From: Bifidobacterium breve
GTDB lineage: Bacteria > Actinomycetota > Thermoleophilia > Solirubrobacterales > Solirubrobacteraceae
Direction: 5' to 3'
DNA: 64,000 nucleotides
NCBI GenBank assembly: GCA_945878865.1
Contig: CAMCUD010000012.1
Coordinates: 1 to 64,000 of the forward strand
Part shown: one piece after another, positions 1-10,186 of the stretch
How positions within the stretch are numbered: the stretch's first letter is position 1
Layout of the letters: every line of letters starts with the position of its first letter
Made by a program: the position numbers and the translations under genes
The notes under the pieces: generated by a model
The model's database searches: none
Seen by the model: only the letters and a program-made list of their open reading frames with translations
Told to the model about the DNA's origin: nothing

Positions 1-476
1 AGCTCGACGCGCCGGTCGACGCCGTCCTGTCCACGGCGACGTTCCACTGGGTCGCCGACCACGACCGGCTCTTCGCCCGCATGCGGGCCGCGCTGCGCGA
101 GGGCGGCCAGCTGGTGGCGCAGTGCGGCGGGGCGGGCAACGTCGTCGACGTCCGCACGGCGGCGGCGCAGGTCGCCGCCCGCGCGCCATACGCGGCGTTC
201 GTCGGCGGGTTCGATCCGTGGAACTTCGCCACGCCGGAGGAGACCGAGGCGCGGCTGCGGGCCGCGGGCTTCTCCGAGGCGCGCTGCTGGCTGTACGAGC
301 GCGACGTCCCGACGGGTGGGGCGCCGCTGGAGTACCTGCAGACGGTGATGCTCGGCGCGCACTGCGAGCGGCTGCCCGAGGAGCTGCGCACGCCGTTCGC
401 CCGTGACGTGCTCGTGCACCTCGAGCCGTTCGACGTGGCGCGCTACGTGCGGCTCAACATCGACGCCGTGGTCTGA
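1..476 (+). CDS. SAM-dependent methyltransferase, C-terminal part (5' end outside window)
   Basis: The frame is open from the left edge of the window, so the start lies upstream. The visible 157 residues begin within the core of a class I SAM-dependent methyltransferase: the segment DAVLSTATFHWVADH followed by FARMRAALREGGQLV matches the motif around strands 4-5 in the trans-aconitate methyltransferase/UbiE-like group. The SAM-binding glycine motif would lie off the window. The substrate cannot be told. The gene ends 100 bases before a TetR regulator on the same strand, with no clear terminator between them. Confidence 0.75.
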   Translation, partial: LDAPVDAVLSTATFHWVADHDRLFARMRAALREGGQLVAQCGGAGNVVDVRTAAAQVAARAPYAAFVGGFDPWNFATPEETEARLRAAGFSEARCWLYERDVPTGGAPLEYLQTVMLGAHCERLPEELRTPFARDVLVHLEPFDVARYVRLNIDAVV

Positions 477-577
477 CCACGGAACTTCCCGCAGCGGGGA
501 GGGTGGTCCGGGCAGATGAGATACGGCGTGTCTGGTGTGTACGCTCTGACCATGCCGACGTCGAATCCGTCCGTCCG

Positions 578-1207
578 ATGACCGCCAGCCGGACGTTCAC
601 CGTGCAGGCGCGTGTGGGCGCCGCCCGCCGCGCGGCCACGCGCGAGCGCATCCTCGATGCGACCAAGCGGCTGCTCGAGGGCGGCGACACGGTCGCGGGG
701 CTCACGGTCGCGCGTCTGGCCGAGGAGGCCGAGGTCTCCCGGGCCACGTTCTACCTGCACTTCCCCGACAAGCGCCACCTCATCGAGGCGCTGTTCGAGT
801 CGGCGACGGACAACTGGGACGCGATCGCCGACCAGGCCATCTCCGACCCGACGATCTCCCGCGACCAGCTGCGCGAGATCTTCCGGGCCGGCGTGCAGCA
901 GGGGGTCGAGTATCGGGCGGTCGTCGCCGGCGTGACCGAGCTCGGCGAGTACGACCCCGAGGTCCGCGAGGCGTGGCAGGCGCACATCCGCCGCACCGCC
1001 GAGACGATGGCGCCGTACCTGCGCGCGTGCCGGCCCGAGCTCTCCGACGCCCAGATCCGCACCCTGACGCAGACACTCAACTGGATGACCGAGCGCGCCC
1101 TGCAGCGCATGCTCGGCGTTCGCAGCGAAGCGTGGTGCGGTGCCGACGAGCTGACCGACGCGCTCACCGAGATCTGGTGGTCGCTGGCGCACCCGGCCAA
1201 GGGCTGA
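578..1207 (+). CDS. TetR/AcrR family transcriptional regulator
   Basis: A 209-residue protein with an N-terminal TetR helix-turn-helix at about residues 18-65 (TRERILDATKRLLE, then EVSRATFYLHFPDKRHLIEAL) and a divergent all-helical ligand-binding C-terminus. The ATG at 578 is preferred over an in-frame GTG at 503, because the extra 25 residues are unlike the family. No operator is obvious. The target may be the neighbouring methyltransferase or a distant gene; this is inference only. Confidence 0.8.
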   Translation: MTASRTFTVQARVGAARRAATRERILDATKRLLEGGDTVAGLTVARLAEEAEVSRATFYLHFPDKRHLIEALFESATDNWDAIADQAISDPTISRDQLREIFRAGVQQGVEYRAVVAGVTELGEYDPEVREAWQAHIRRTAETMAPYLRACRPELSDAQIRTLTQTLNWMTERALQRMLGVRSEAWCGADELTDALTEIWWSLAHPAKG

Positions 1208-1279
1208 CGCCACACCGACACTAGACTCGATCGGGCACCCCGGCCGCGCTCGTCCGCGGTCGCAGCGCGTGCGCGATCG

Positions 1280-4200
1280 ATGTCCCTGCGCCCTCTTCTC
1301 AGCCACCTCGACGAGTCCCCCGAGGCCGTCGCGCTCCAGCGCGACGGCGGTCGCGCGTTCGTCTCGGCGGCCCTGCGCCCGTATCTGATCTCCGCGCTCG
1401 CCGACGCGCCGGCGGCCCCTCGCCCCGTGCTCGTGGTGGCCGCCGACGATCGGCAGGCGCGTGATCTCGCCACCGACCTCCGGGCGTGGCTGGACCCGCG
1501 GCCGGTGCGCTACTACCCGAGCCGCGGTGTGACGTACGAGTCGCACCTCGCGCCGCCGCCGCATCTCATCGGCCTGCGGGTCGCCGCGCTCGACGCGCTG
1601 CTCAGTGAAGAGGCGCCCGTCGTGGTGGTGTCGGCGGTCGCGCTCAGCGAGAAGGTTCCCGACCCGGATCTGCGCCCCCACGGCTTCACGCTGAAGGTCG
1701 GCGACGTCCTCGACCTCGAGGAGGCTGCGGCCGACCTCGTGGCCGCGGGCTACGAGCGCGTCGACCAGGTCGATGACCGCGGCCAGTTCGCCATCCGCGG
1801 CGGGATCCTCGACCTCTACCCGGCCACCGAGGACCGCGCGATCCGCGTCGAGCTCTTCGACATCGAGATCGAATCGCTGCGGTGGTTCTCCACGTTCACG
1901 CAGCGCTCGCTCGGCGACGCCACGGAGGTCGAGGTCGCGCCGGCCGCCGAGCTCGCGCCCGAGCACCGCGAGCTCGCGGAGATCAGCGCGGCCGACGAGG
2001 AACGCCCGGACGTCGCCCAGCTCCTTCCGGTCGACCGCTTCCGCTCGTTCCTCGAGCTCGTCCCCGACGCCGAGGTGATCCTCGCCGCCGAGGAGGAGGT
2101 CGCCCCGACGCTGCGCGACCACTGGGACGACGTCTGCGCCGCCTTCCACGACGCCGACGCGCACGACCTCTACGTCAAGCCCGACGACGTGCGCGCGCAA
2201 CTCGACGACCGCGCCCGCATCCGCCTGTCGGCGCTCGAGTCCGACCAGGAGATCATCCTGCGCGCCGCGAGCGCCGACACGGCCGCGCGCTCGCTGAAGG
2301 AGGCCGAGACCGAGCTCGAGAAGCAGGTGCGCTCCGGCTACCGCACGATCGTCACCTGGCCGCAGAAGGGCGAGGGCGACCGTGCCGCCTACAACCTCAC
2401 GCGGCTGAAGGCCTCGTGGATGGGGGCCGGAGATCCTCCCAGCAGCGAGCCGGTCCTACGCTTCGCCCAGGCCCGCCTGCGCGACGGCTTCGTCGCCCCG
2501 CAGCTCAAGCTCGCGGTCTACCCCGAGCACCGCCTCATCCGCCGGCGCCGGTCCGAGACCCGCGGCGAGCAGCTCGGCGGCCGGCGCCGCGGCGCGCTTC
2601 GCTCCTTCACCGACCTGCGCACGGGCGACTACATCGTCCACGAGGACCACGGCATCGCCCAGTTCGCGGGCTTCGAGACGCGCACCGTCGCGGGCGTCAC
2701 GCGCGACTACCTCCAGCTGCAGTTCCAAGGCGATGACAAGGTCTTCATGCCCACCGAGCAGCTGGCGAAGATCAGCCGCTACCTCGGCTCCAGTGCGGGC
2801 GAGCCGTCGCTGTCAAAGCTCGGCGGCAAGCGCTGGGACAACCTCAAGGCCCGCGCGCGCCGCGCCGCGCAGGAGCTCGCCGGCGAATTGCTCAACCTCT
2901 ACGCCGAGCGTAAGCGCCGCAGCGGCCACGCCTTCGACCCCGACACCGAGTGGCAGCAGGAGTTCGAGGCGAAGTTCCCCTACACCGAGACGGCCGACCA
3001 GCTCGAGGCGATCGAGCTCGTCAAGACCGACATGGAGGCCCCGCGCCCCATGGACCGGCTCATCTGCGGCGACGTCGGCTACGGGAAGACCGAGGTTGCG
3101 CTGCGCGCGGCGTTCAAGGCGGCGGCCAGCGGCAAGCAGGTCATGGTGCTCGCGCCGACGACGATCCTCGCCCAGCAGCATCACGGCACGTTCGCCGAGC
3201 GCCTGCGCGACTACCCGTTCACGATCGATCACGTCAGCCGCTTCCGTAGCGCCGCCGAGCAGAAAGCGGCGATCGAGGCGTTCGCGGCAGGCAAGGTCGA
3301 CATCCTCATCGGCACGCACCGCCTGCTCTCCCGCGACGTGCGGGCGAAGGACCTCGGGCTGCTGATCATCGACGAGGAGCAGCGCTTCGGCGTCAAGCAG
3401 AAGGAGCTGCTGCGCCAGCTCAAGCTCAAGGTCGACGTGATCGCGATGAGCGCCACACCGATCCCGCGCACGCTGCAGATGTCGCTCGCAGGCCTCCGCG
3501 ACATCTCGACGATCGAGACGCCGCCGGAGGGCCGGCGCCCGGTCAAGACCTTCGTCGGGGAGTACGACGAGGATCTCGTCAAGCAGGCGCTCGAGCGCGA
3601 GCACGCGCGTCGCGGCCAGGCGTTCTTCCTGCACAACCGGGTCGACTCGATCGAGGAGACCGCCGAGCGGCTGCGGGCGCTCTGCCCGGACATGCGGTTC
3701 GAGGTCGCCCACGGCCAGATGGACGAGGCCGAGCTCGAGGCGCGCATGATGAGCTTCCTGCGCGGCGAAGCCGACGTGCTCGTCTCGACGTCGATCATCG
3801 AGTCGGGCATCGACATCCCGCAGGCCAACACGCTGATCGTCGACCGCAGCGACCTCTTCGGCCTCTCGCAGCTCTACCAGATCCGCGGCCGGGTGGGCCG
3901 GAGCCGCGAGCGCGCCTACGCGTACCTGCTGTACCCCAGCCACGCGGCGCTGACCGTCGAGGCCGGGCAGCGGCTCAGCGCGCTCAGCGACTACACGGAG
4001 CTCGGCGCGGGCTTCAAGGTCGCGATGCGCGATCTCGAGCTGCGCGGCGCGGGCAACCTGCTGGGCGACGAGCAGTCCGGCCACGTCGCGGCGCTCGGCT
4101 TCGAGCTCTACCTGCAGATGCTCGACGAGGCCGTGCAGGAGATGGCCGCCGCCGAGGGCGAGGACGTCGAGGAGGGGGTGGAGCCGGTTCGCCTGGACAT

Positions 4201-4633
4201 CAACGTCGACGCGTACGTCCCGGCCGACTACATCCCCTACGAGCAGGCGAAGATCGACGTGCACCGCCGGATCGCCGGCGCCCGCGAGGTCGCAGAGCTC
4301 GGGCTGCTGCACGACGAGCTCGAAGACCGCTTCGGCGACATCCCGCAGCCGCTGGCCAACCTCCTCGATTTGCAGATCGCGCGGATCAAGCTCGGTCGCG
4401 CGGGCGCGACGGCCGTCTCCTTCAAGGGCGACCGGTTCGCGGTGACACCGCTGGACCTCACGTCGCATCAGGCCAAGGCGATTCGCGAGGAGGTGCCGGG
4501 CGCGCTGTACGAGTCCGGCCGCAGCCAGCTCTCGTTCCGCGTGCCGACCGATCCGCAGCAGCGGTTCCCGGCCGTCGTCCGCGCCGCGGACGTCCTGCTG
4601 GCGACCGTCAGCGAGGAGCCGGTGGCCGCCTAA
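1280..4633 (+). CDS. mfd: Transcription-repair coupling factor Mfd
   Basis: This 1117-residue SF2 translocase removes RNA polymerase stalled at DNA lesions and recruits UvrA for nucleotide excision repair. Domains in order are the UvrB-homology region (residues about 20-230), the CarD-like RNA polymerase interaction domain (about 440-510, starting TDLRTGDYIVHEDHGIAQF), the translocase with Walker A GDVGYGKT (597-604) and the DEEQ box (698-701), motif SATPIPRTLQMS, the motif VI region QIRGRVGRSRERAYAYLLYP, and the C-terminal TRCF domain. Length and motif order are those of complete Mfd proteins. No Shine-Dalgarno sequence is clear upstream of the ATG at 1280. A hairpin follows the stop. Confidence 0.97.
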   Translation: MSLRPLLSHLDESPEAVALQRDGGRAFVSAALRPYLISALADAPAAPRPVLVVAADDRQARDLATDLRAWLDPRPVRYYPSRGVTYESHLAPPPHLIGLRVAALDALLSEEAPVVVVSAVALSEKVPDPDLRPHGFTLKVGDVLDLEEAAADLVAAGYERVDQVDDRGQFAIRGGILDLYPATEDRAIRVELFDIEIESLRWFSTFTQRSLGDATEVEVAPAAELAPEHRELAEISAADEERPDVAQLLPVDRFRSFLELVPDAEVILAAEEEVAPTLRDHWDDVCAAFHDADAHDLYVKPDDVRAQLDDRARIRLSALESDQEIILRAASADTAARSLKEAETELEKQVRSGYRTIVTWPQKGEGDRAAYNLTRLKASWMGAGDPPSSEPVLRFAQARLRDGFVAPQLKLAVYPEHRLIRRRRSETRGEQLGGRRRGALRSFTDLRTGDYIVHEDHGIAQFAGFETRTVAGVTRDYLQLQFQGDDKVFMPTEQLAKISRYLGSSAGEPSLSKLGGKRWDNLKARARRAAQELAGELLNLYAERKRRSGHAFDPDTEWQQEFEAKFPYTETADQLEAIELVKTDMEAPRPMDRLICGDVGYGKTEVALRAAFKAAASGKQVMVLAPTTILAQQHHGTFAERLRDYPFTIDHVSRFRSAAEQKAAIEAFAAGKVDILIGTHRLLSRDVRAKDLGLLIIDEEQRFGVKQKELLRQLKLKVDVIAMSATPIPRTLQMSLAGLRDISTIETPPEGRRPVKTFVGEYDEDLVKQALEREHARRGQAFFLHNRVDSIEETAERLRALCPDMRFEVAHGQMDEAELEARMMSFLRGEADVLVSTSIIESGIDIPQANTLIVDRSDLFGLSQLYQIRGRVGRSRERAYAYLLYPSHAALTVEAGQRLSALSDYTELGAGFKVAMRDLELRGAGNLLGDEQSGHVAALGFELYLQMLDEAVQEMAAAEGEDVEEGVEPVRLDINVDAYVPADYIPYEQAKIDVHRRIAGAREVAELGLLHDELEDRFGDIPQPLANLLDLQIARIKLGRAGATAVSFKGDRFAVTPLDLTSHQAKAIREEVPGALYESGRSQLSFRVPTDPQQRFPAVVRAADVLLATVSEEPVAA

Positions 4634-4651
4634 AGGGGCCATGAAAGTTCA

Positions 4652-4678
4652 TGAAGGTCCGGTAAAACCGGTCCTTCA
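4652..4678 (+). terminator. Hairpin terminator after mfd
   Basis: Arms TGAAGGTCCGGT and ACCGGTCCTTCA (one mismatch) around an AAA loop, 18 bases after the mfd stop. There is no strong T-run downstream. It separates mfd from the following lipoprotein gene, whose promoter may include TACTAT at 4706-4711. Confidence 0.6.
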
Positions 4679-4731
4679 GGCCCGTTCCAGGGTTCCGGTT
4701 CCCGCTACTATCGCCCGGTCCACTACCCGAA

Positions 4732-5919
4732 ATGGTCATGTCCCTCACTCGTCTTTCCCTGGCGCTCAGCGCCTTTTTTGTGCTCGCGCTCGGAGTTGTC
4801 CTCTCCGGTTGTGGTGACAGCGTGCCCGGCAACGGCGTCGCGAAGGTCTCCGACACGTCCGGTGATGGCGTCGTCACGACGGAGGACTTCAACCACTGGA
4901 TGAAGATCGCGGCCAACCGCAGCGGTCAGACCCCCGGGTCGAACCCCATCCCGGTGCCCGATCCGCCGAACTACACGAAGTGCATCGCCAACAAGAAGAA
5001 GACGGCGCCCAAGCCGGCCAAGGGGCAGCCGAAGACGACCGACGAGCAGTACAAGGCGCAGTGCAAGCAGGAGTGGGAGGGGCTGCGTGACCAGGTCCTC
5101 GGCTTCCTCCTCGCCGCCCAGTGGGTGAAGGGCGAGGCCAAGGAACAGGACATCACGGTCTCCAAGAAGGACATCGACAAGGCCTTCGCCACGCAGAAGA
5201 AGCAGGCCTTCCCGAAGGACGCGGACTACCAGAAGTTCCTCAAGGAGTCGGGCTCCACCGAGCAGGACATCCGCTTCCAGCTCGAGGTCGAGCAGCTCCA
5301 GCAGAAGCTCGTCCAGAAGGTCACCAAGGGCAAGGACAAGGTCACCAACGCGGACGTCGCGGCCTACTACAAGAAGAACCAGGCCCAGTTCGCCACGCCT
5401 GAGAGCCGCGACATCCTCGTGGTCCTGACGAAGACCAAGGAGCAGGCCGAGAAGGCCAAGGCGTCGCTGGAGAAGGGCACGCCGTGGAAGGACGTCGCGA
5501 AGAAGTACTCGATCGACGAGGCCTCCAAGGACCAGGGCGGCAAGCTGCAGGGCGTCACGAAGGGCCAGCAGGAGAAGGCGCTCGACGACGCGGTGTTCGC
5601 CGCGAAGAAGGACACGATCGTCGGCCCGATCAAGACGCAGTTCGGCTACTACGTCGTGAAGGTCACGAAGATCACGGCCAAGGACCAGCAGTCGCTGAAG
5701 GAGGCGACGCCGACGATCAAGTCGCTGCTGGCCTCGCAGAACCAGCAGAAGGCGCTGGACACGTTCGTCAAGGACTACCGCAAGAAGTGGAAGGACCGCA
5801 CGAACTGCCGCGACGGCTACGTGATCCAGGACTGCAAGAACGCCAAGGCGCCGAAGACGAACACGTCGACGGCCGCCGCTCCGGCCTCGACGACGGCGAC
5901 GCCGACGCCGCAGAAGTAA
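4732..5919 (+). CDS. PrsA/SurA-like parvulin-type peptidyl-prolyl isomerase lipoprotein
   Basis: An extracytoplasmic foldase of 395 residues. The N-terminus has a signal peptide with lipobox LSGC (Cys27, or Cys25 if the second ATG at 4738 is used), so the protein should be lipid-anchored outside the membrane. A Lys-rich SurA-N-like helical region follows. The parvulin rotamase domain covers about residues 220-325 (ATPESRDILVVLTKTKEQA to IKTQFGYYVVKVTKI). The tail is a Thr/Ala-rich linker. The N-terminal segment contains an unusual Asp/Gly-rich stretch, SDTSGDGVVTTEDF, where homologues usually have a short glycine-polar turn. It probably assists folding of the many secreted proteins encoded nearby (inference). 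Confidence 0.88.
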   Translation: MVMSLTRLSLALSAFFVLALGVVLSGCGDSVPGNGVAKVSDTSGDGVVTTEDFNHWMKIAANRSGQTPGSNPIPVPDPPNYTKCIANKKKTAPKPAKGQPKTTDEQYKAQCKQEWEGLRDQVLGFLLAAQWVKGEAKEQDITVSKKDIDKAFATQKKQAFPKDADYQKFLKESGSTEQDIRFQLEVEQLQQKLVQKVTKGKDKVTNADVAAYYKKNQAQFATPESRDILVVLTKTKEQAEKAKASLEKGTPWKDVAKKYSIDEASKDQGGKLQGVTKGQQEKALDDAVFAAKKDTIVGPIKTQFGYYVVKVTKITAKDQQSLKEATPTIKSLLASQNQQKALDTFVKDYRKKWKDRTNCRDGYVIQDCKNAKAPKTNTSTAAAPASTTATPTPQK

Positions 5920-5943
5920 CGCCGGGTTTCGGACTGGACGGTG

Positions 5944-5971
5944 CGACGGGCCGCCTTCGGGCGGCCCGTCG
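5944..5971 (+). terminator. Perfect hairpin with TTCG loop
   Basis: Twelve perfectly paired bases (CGACGGGCCGCC / GGCGGCCCGTCG) closed by a TTCG tetraloop, 24 bases after the parvulin stop. It is a very stable intrinsic-type terminator lacking a T-tract. Confidence 0.8.
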
Positions 5972-6022
5972 TCGTTCCGGGCCGGCGCTCGTGATTGGAC
6001 AGTCGTCCAAGGTCTCCGTACG

Positions 6023-7504
6023 GTGCAGGCCGTGCGCGCCGGTATCGGACTGATCCTCATCCTCGCGGCGGTCTTCGCCGCCCCCGCCGCGGCGACTCCC
6101 GAGCTGCCGCTCTCCACCCAGGGCCGCTGGATCGTCGACGCCGGCGGGCGCGTCGTCATCGTCCACGGGCAGAACCGCGTGGCCAAGACGCCGCCGTATG
6201 CGCCCGACGCCGACGGGTTCGCCGAGGACGACGCGGCGTTCCTCGCGGCCGAGGGCGACACGATGGTGCGCCTCGGCGTGATCTGGACCGCCGTGGAGCC
6301 GCGGCCGGGCGTCTACGACGACGCGTACCTCGACCGCATCGAGGGCACCGTCCGGATGCTCGCTCGCCACGGGATCCTCTCGCTCCTGGACTTCCATCAG
6401 GACATGGTCAACGAGAAGTTCGAGGGCCAGGGCTTCCCCGACTGGGCGGTGTTCCCGACCCGCGGGCTGCCCAACCCGAAACTCGGCTTTCCGACGAACT
6501 ACCTCCTGAACCCCGCGCTGGACTTGCAGTACGACCGGCTGCTGGCCAACGCGAAGGGGCCGGGCGGGGTGGGGATCCAGGACCGCTACGCCGACGCGTG
6601 GCGGCACGTGGCGGCGCGATTCAAGGACGTTCCCGGCGTCGCGGGCTACGACCTCATCAACGAGCCGTGGCCCGGCAGCGCGTGGCCGACCTGCATCGCG
6701 CCCTCCGGGTGCTCGAAGCCCGACCGTCAGCTGCACGCCTTCCAGGCGCGCGTGGCGGCGCGGATCCGCACGGTCGACACGCAGTCCCCGATCTGGTTCG
6801 AGCCGTTCTCGACGTTCAACGCCTACGCGACGACGCGCATGCCCGCCCTGCCCGACGCCAACGCGGTCTTCTCCTTCCACACGTACTGCCCGATCGAGGG
6901 ACTGACGCTGACCTCTTCGCCGCTGTGCGTCCCCTCCGACCAGACGGTCCTGCGTCGCGCGGAGGCGTACGCGAAGCGCTCGGGCTCCTCACTCGTGCTC
7001 ACGGAGTTCGGGGCGACAGACGACGTCAAGACGCTGGAGCGGGTCGTGTCGCTCGCCGACAAGGCGATGGTCGGCTGGCAGCACTGGGCATTCACCGGGG
7101 GCGACCCGACCACGCAGGCGTCCGGCGACACCCAGGCGGTGGTGATTGACGACCACGCGCCGCCGACCGACGCGAACGTGAAGACCCGCAAGCTCGACGT
7201 CCTCTCGCGGCCGTATCCGCGGCTCGTGGCGGGCACGCCGACCGGCTGGTCGTGGGATCGCCGCAGCGGCGTGTTCAGCTCGTCGTGGACGACGACGCTG
7301 CCCTCGGGCGCGGCGGCGGGAAGCGCGGAGAGCGAGGTCGCGCTGCCGGCCCGCCAGTTCCCGGCGGGCTACGCGGTCAGCGTGACGGGCGGCGCGGTGC
7401 GCTCTGCGCCGGGGGCCGACGTGCTGCGCGTCGTCGCCGACCCGGACGCCGATGCCGTGCGCGTGCGGGTGACCCGGACGCCGCCGAGCGCCGTCGCTCC
7501 CTAA
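6023..7504 (+). CDS. Secreted glycoside hydrolase family 5 (endoglycoceramidase-like)
   Basis: A 493-residue secreted enzyme. The signal peptide (GIGLILILAAVFAAPAAA) is followed by a GH5-type TIM barrel. The likely acid/base is Glu214 in LINEPWPGS and the likely nucleophile Glu328 in VLTEFGATDD, giving the retaining Glu-Glu pair of clan A. The barrel start (VDAGGRVVIVHGQNRVAKTP) and the DFHQDMVNEKFEGQG segment resemble bacterial endoglycosylceramidases and steryl glucosidases. A C-terminal beta-sandwich of about 90 residues follows, as in that subfamily. The start is GTG at 6023 (GTG at 6032 is possible). The substrate, a glycolipid or a glucan, is not settled by sequence alone. Confidence 0.85.
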   Translation: MQAVRAGIGLILILAAVFAAPAAATPELPLSTQGRWIVDAGGRVVIVHGQNRVAKTPPYAPDADGFAEDDAAFLAAEGDTMVRLGVIWTAVEPRPGVYDDAYLDRIEGTVRMLARHGILSLLDFHQDMVNEKFEGQGFPDWAVFPTRGLPNPKLGFPTNYLLNPALDLQYDRLLANAKGPGGVGIQDRYADAWRHVAARFKDVPGVAGYDLINEPWPGSAWPTCIAPSGCSKPDRQLHAFQARVAARIRTVDTQSPIWFEPFSTFNAYATTRMPALPDANAVFSFHTYCPIEGLTLTSSPLCVPSDQTVLRRAEAYAKRSGSSLVLTEFGATDDVKTLERVVSLADKAMVGWQHWAFTGGDPTTQASGDTQAVVIDDHAPPTDANVKTRKLDVLSRPYPRLVAGTPTGWSWDRRSGVFSSSWTTTLPSGAAAGSAESEVALPARQFPAGYAVSVTGGAVRSAPGADVLRVVADPDADAVRVRVTRTPPSAVAP

Positions 7505-7515
7505 GCTTCGCCCGC

Positions 7516-8151
7516 GTGAGCCGGGCCGAGACGACCGAGGCGCTGGGGCGCCTGGACGACCTGACGCGCCGACTCCGGGTGGAATGCCCGTGGGACCGCG
7601 AGCAGGACGAGAAGACCATCGTCCCGCACACCGTCGAAGAGGCGTTCGAACTGGCCGACGCGGCTAACGCGGGCGACGACGGCAAGATGCTCGACGAGCT
7701 GGGCGACGTCCTCTTCCAGGTCGTCTTCCTCTCGCTGCTGCTCGAGGAGCGCGGCGCGGGCGACCTCGAGCGGGTCGCCGAGCACGTCCGGCAGAAGCTC
7801 ATCCGCCGGCATCCGCACATCTTCGGGGAGACCGAGGTCGCGGATGCGGACGAGGTCCTGCGCAACTGGGACCAGATCAAGGCGACCGAGGCGGGCCGCG
7901 AGGGCGGCATCTTCGGCGAGGTCCCCGAGAACCTTCCGGCCCTTCTGCACGCCCGCAAGGTGCAGCGCCGGGCCAAGTCGGCGGGCGCCCAGCCGATCGC
8001 CGACGACCGTGACGCCGCCTTCACCGAGGTCGGCGACCTGCTGTTCAACGCCGTCTCGCTCGCGCGGCGGCTGAAGATCGACCCTGAGCTCGCGCTGCGG
8101 GCGGCGTCGGAGCGCTATCGCGCCGGCGTCGAGGCCGCGGCCGAGGATTGA
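7516..8151 (+). CDS. mazG: MazG nucleoside triphosphate pyrophosphohydrolase
   Basis: A house-cleaning enzyme of 211 residues that hydrolyses non-canonical and canonical NTPs to NMP and PPi. It has the MazG signature CPWDREQDEKTIVPHTVEEAFEL and the metal-binding EEAFEL/DELGDVLFQVVF helices, then the second MazG half (GIFGEVPENLPALLHARKVQRRAKS, FTEVGDLLFNAVSLAR). Start GTG 7516 opens directly into the domain and lies 12 bases after the GH5 stop. It is followed at 22 bases by eno, so the two are probably cotranscribed. Confidence 0.93.
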   Translation: MSRAETTEALGRLDDLTRRLRVECPWDREQDEKTIVPHTVEEAFELADAANAGDDGKMLDELGDVLFQVVFLSLLLEERGAGDLERVAEHVRQKLIRRHPHIFGETEVADADEVLRNWDQIKATEAGREGGIFGEVPENLPALLHARKVQRRAKSAGAQPIADDRDAAFTEVGDLLFNAVSLARRLKIDPELALRAASERYRAGVEAAAED

Positions 8152-9447
<1,296 letters not shown>

Positions 9448-9455
9448 CTTCCGCA

Positions 9456-9504
9456 GGGGTGTGGCCCGAATCGGTCGAGATCGGACCGGTTTCGGCCACA
9501 CCCC
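9456..9504 (+). terminator. Large hairpin after eno
   Basis: Outer arms GGGGTGTGGCC and GGCCACACCCC pair perfectly; the inner arms CGAATCGGTC/GACCGGTTTCG pair with few mismatches. It starts 8 bases after the eno stop and ends 44 bases before the ftsB-like start, so it should separate or attenuate the two. Confidence 0.7.
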
Positions 9505-9548
9505 CGCCGCCGGGCAGGAGAACCCCGCCCGGCGGCGAAGGGCGACGG

Positions 9549-9851
9549 GTGACCGCCGTTCCTTCCTCCCGCATCCGCTGGGACCGCGTGGGCCGCATCG
9601 CCCTCATCGCCGTCCTGCTCTTCATCCTCGTGCTCTACATCCGCCCGCTCACGGGCTACTACGGCACGTGGAAGGAGGCCAAGCACAAGCGCGCGGAGGT
9701 CCAGCAGCTCCAGCGCGAGAACAAGGAACTGCGCGCCCGCCGGGCCGCGCTGAGCAGCCCGAAGGCGCTCGAGCAGGAGGCACGCCGCCTCGGCATGGTC
9801 AAGCCGGGGGAGAAGGCGTACTCGCTGAAGGGGCTCCCGAAGGGCGAGTAG
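9549..9851 (+). CDS. ftsB: FtsB/DivIC-family septum formation initiator
   Basis: A 100-residue bitopic membrane protein with a short cytoplasmic N-terminus, one membrane helix (RIALIAVLLFILVLYI, residues about 16-31) and a coiled coil (KHKRAEVQQLQRENKELRAR, 45-64). It ends with the FtsB-type segment KALEQEARRLGMVKPGEKAY. FtsB/DivIC works in the divisome FtsQLB complex, and the position just after eno is the usual one in actinobacteria and many Gram-positives. GTG 9549 is chosen as start, since the open frame upstream runs through the eno terminator. Confidence 0.88.
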   Translation: MTAVPSSRIRWDRVGRIALIAVLLFILVLYIRPLTGYYGTWKEAKHKRAEVQQLQRENKELRARRAALSSPKALEQEARRLGMVKPGEKAYSLKGLPKGE

Positions 9852-9865
9852 CTACCCTGCCGCGC

Positions 9866-10186
9866 GTGGCGGACTTCGAGCGCGCGCTGGAGCAGTGGCG
9901 AGACGGGGAACGGCGGGTCGACGACCTGCCTGACGACCGCGTGCGCAACCGCGCGCACGACATCATCGGCAAGGCGCTCATCGAGCTGCGGCGCCGCCTG
10001 GGCGGGCCGTTCAGCGTCGAGGAGCTCGCCGAGGTCTACGAGCAGGGCACCGACTGGGTCGTGGCGCTCGCCACCGACATGGCGCCCGACGATCCGGTCC
10101 TCTGGGACCCGCGGCTGATCGCCGACGCGGCGTTCGCGCGCTACGTCCGCGGCGCGCGGGACTTCGCCGGCGGCCGCCGCCTCTAG
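9866..10186 (+). CDS. Small conserved-type protein of unknown function
   Basis: A 106-residue soluble, charged protein (FERALEQWRDGERRVDDLPDDRV, then FSVEELAEVYEQGTDWV and DPRLIADAAFARYVRGARDFAGG). No membrane segment or known catalytic motif is visible. GTG 9866 lies 15 bases after ftsB, suggesting cotranscription. The last 4 bases overlap the end of a convergent GNAT gene. It may be a helical adaptor related to the cell-division/eno neighbourhood, but no function can be assigned. Confidence 0.65.
   Translation: MADFERALEQWRDGERRVDDLPDDRVRNRAHDIIGKALIELRRRLGGPFSVEELAEVYEQGTDWVVALATDMAPDDPVLWDPRLIADAAFARYVRGARDFAGGRRL

Noticed and set aside
9459-9548. N-terminal extension of the FtsB-like protein from GTG 9459
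   Set aside because: It would be read through the eno terminator hairpin, and the added residues are unlike the family. GTG 9549 is a better start.
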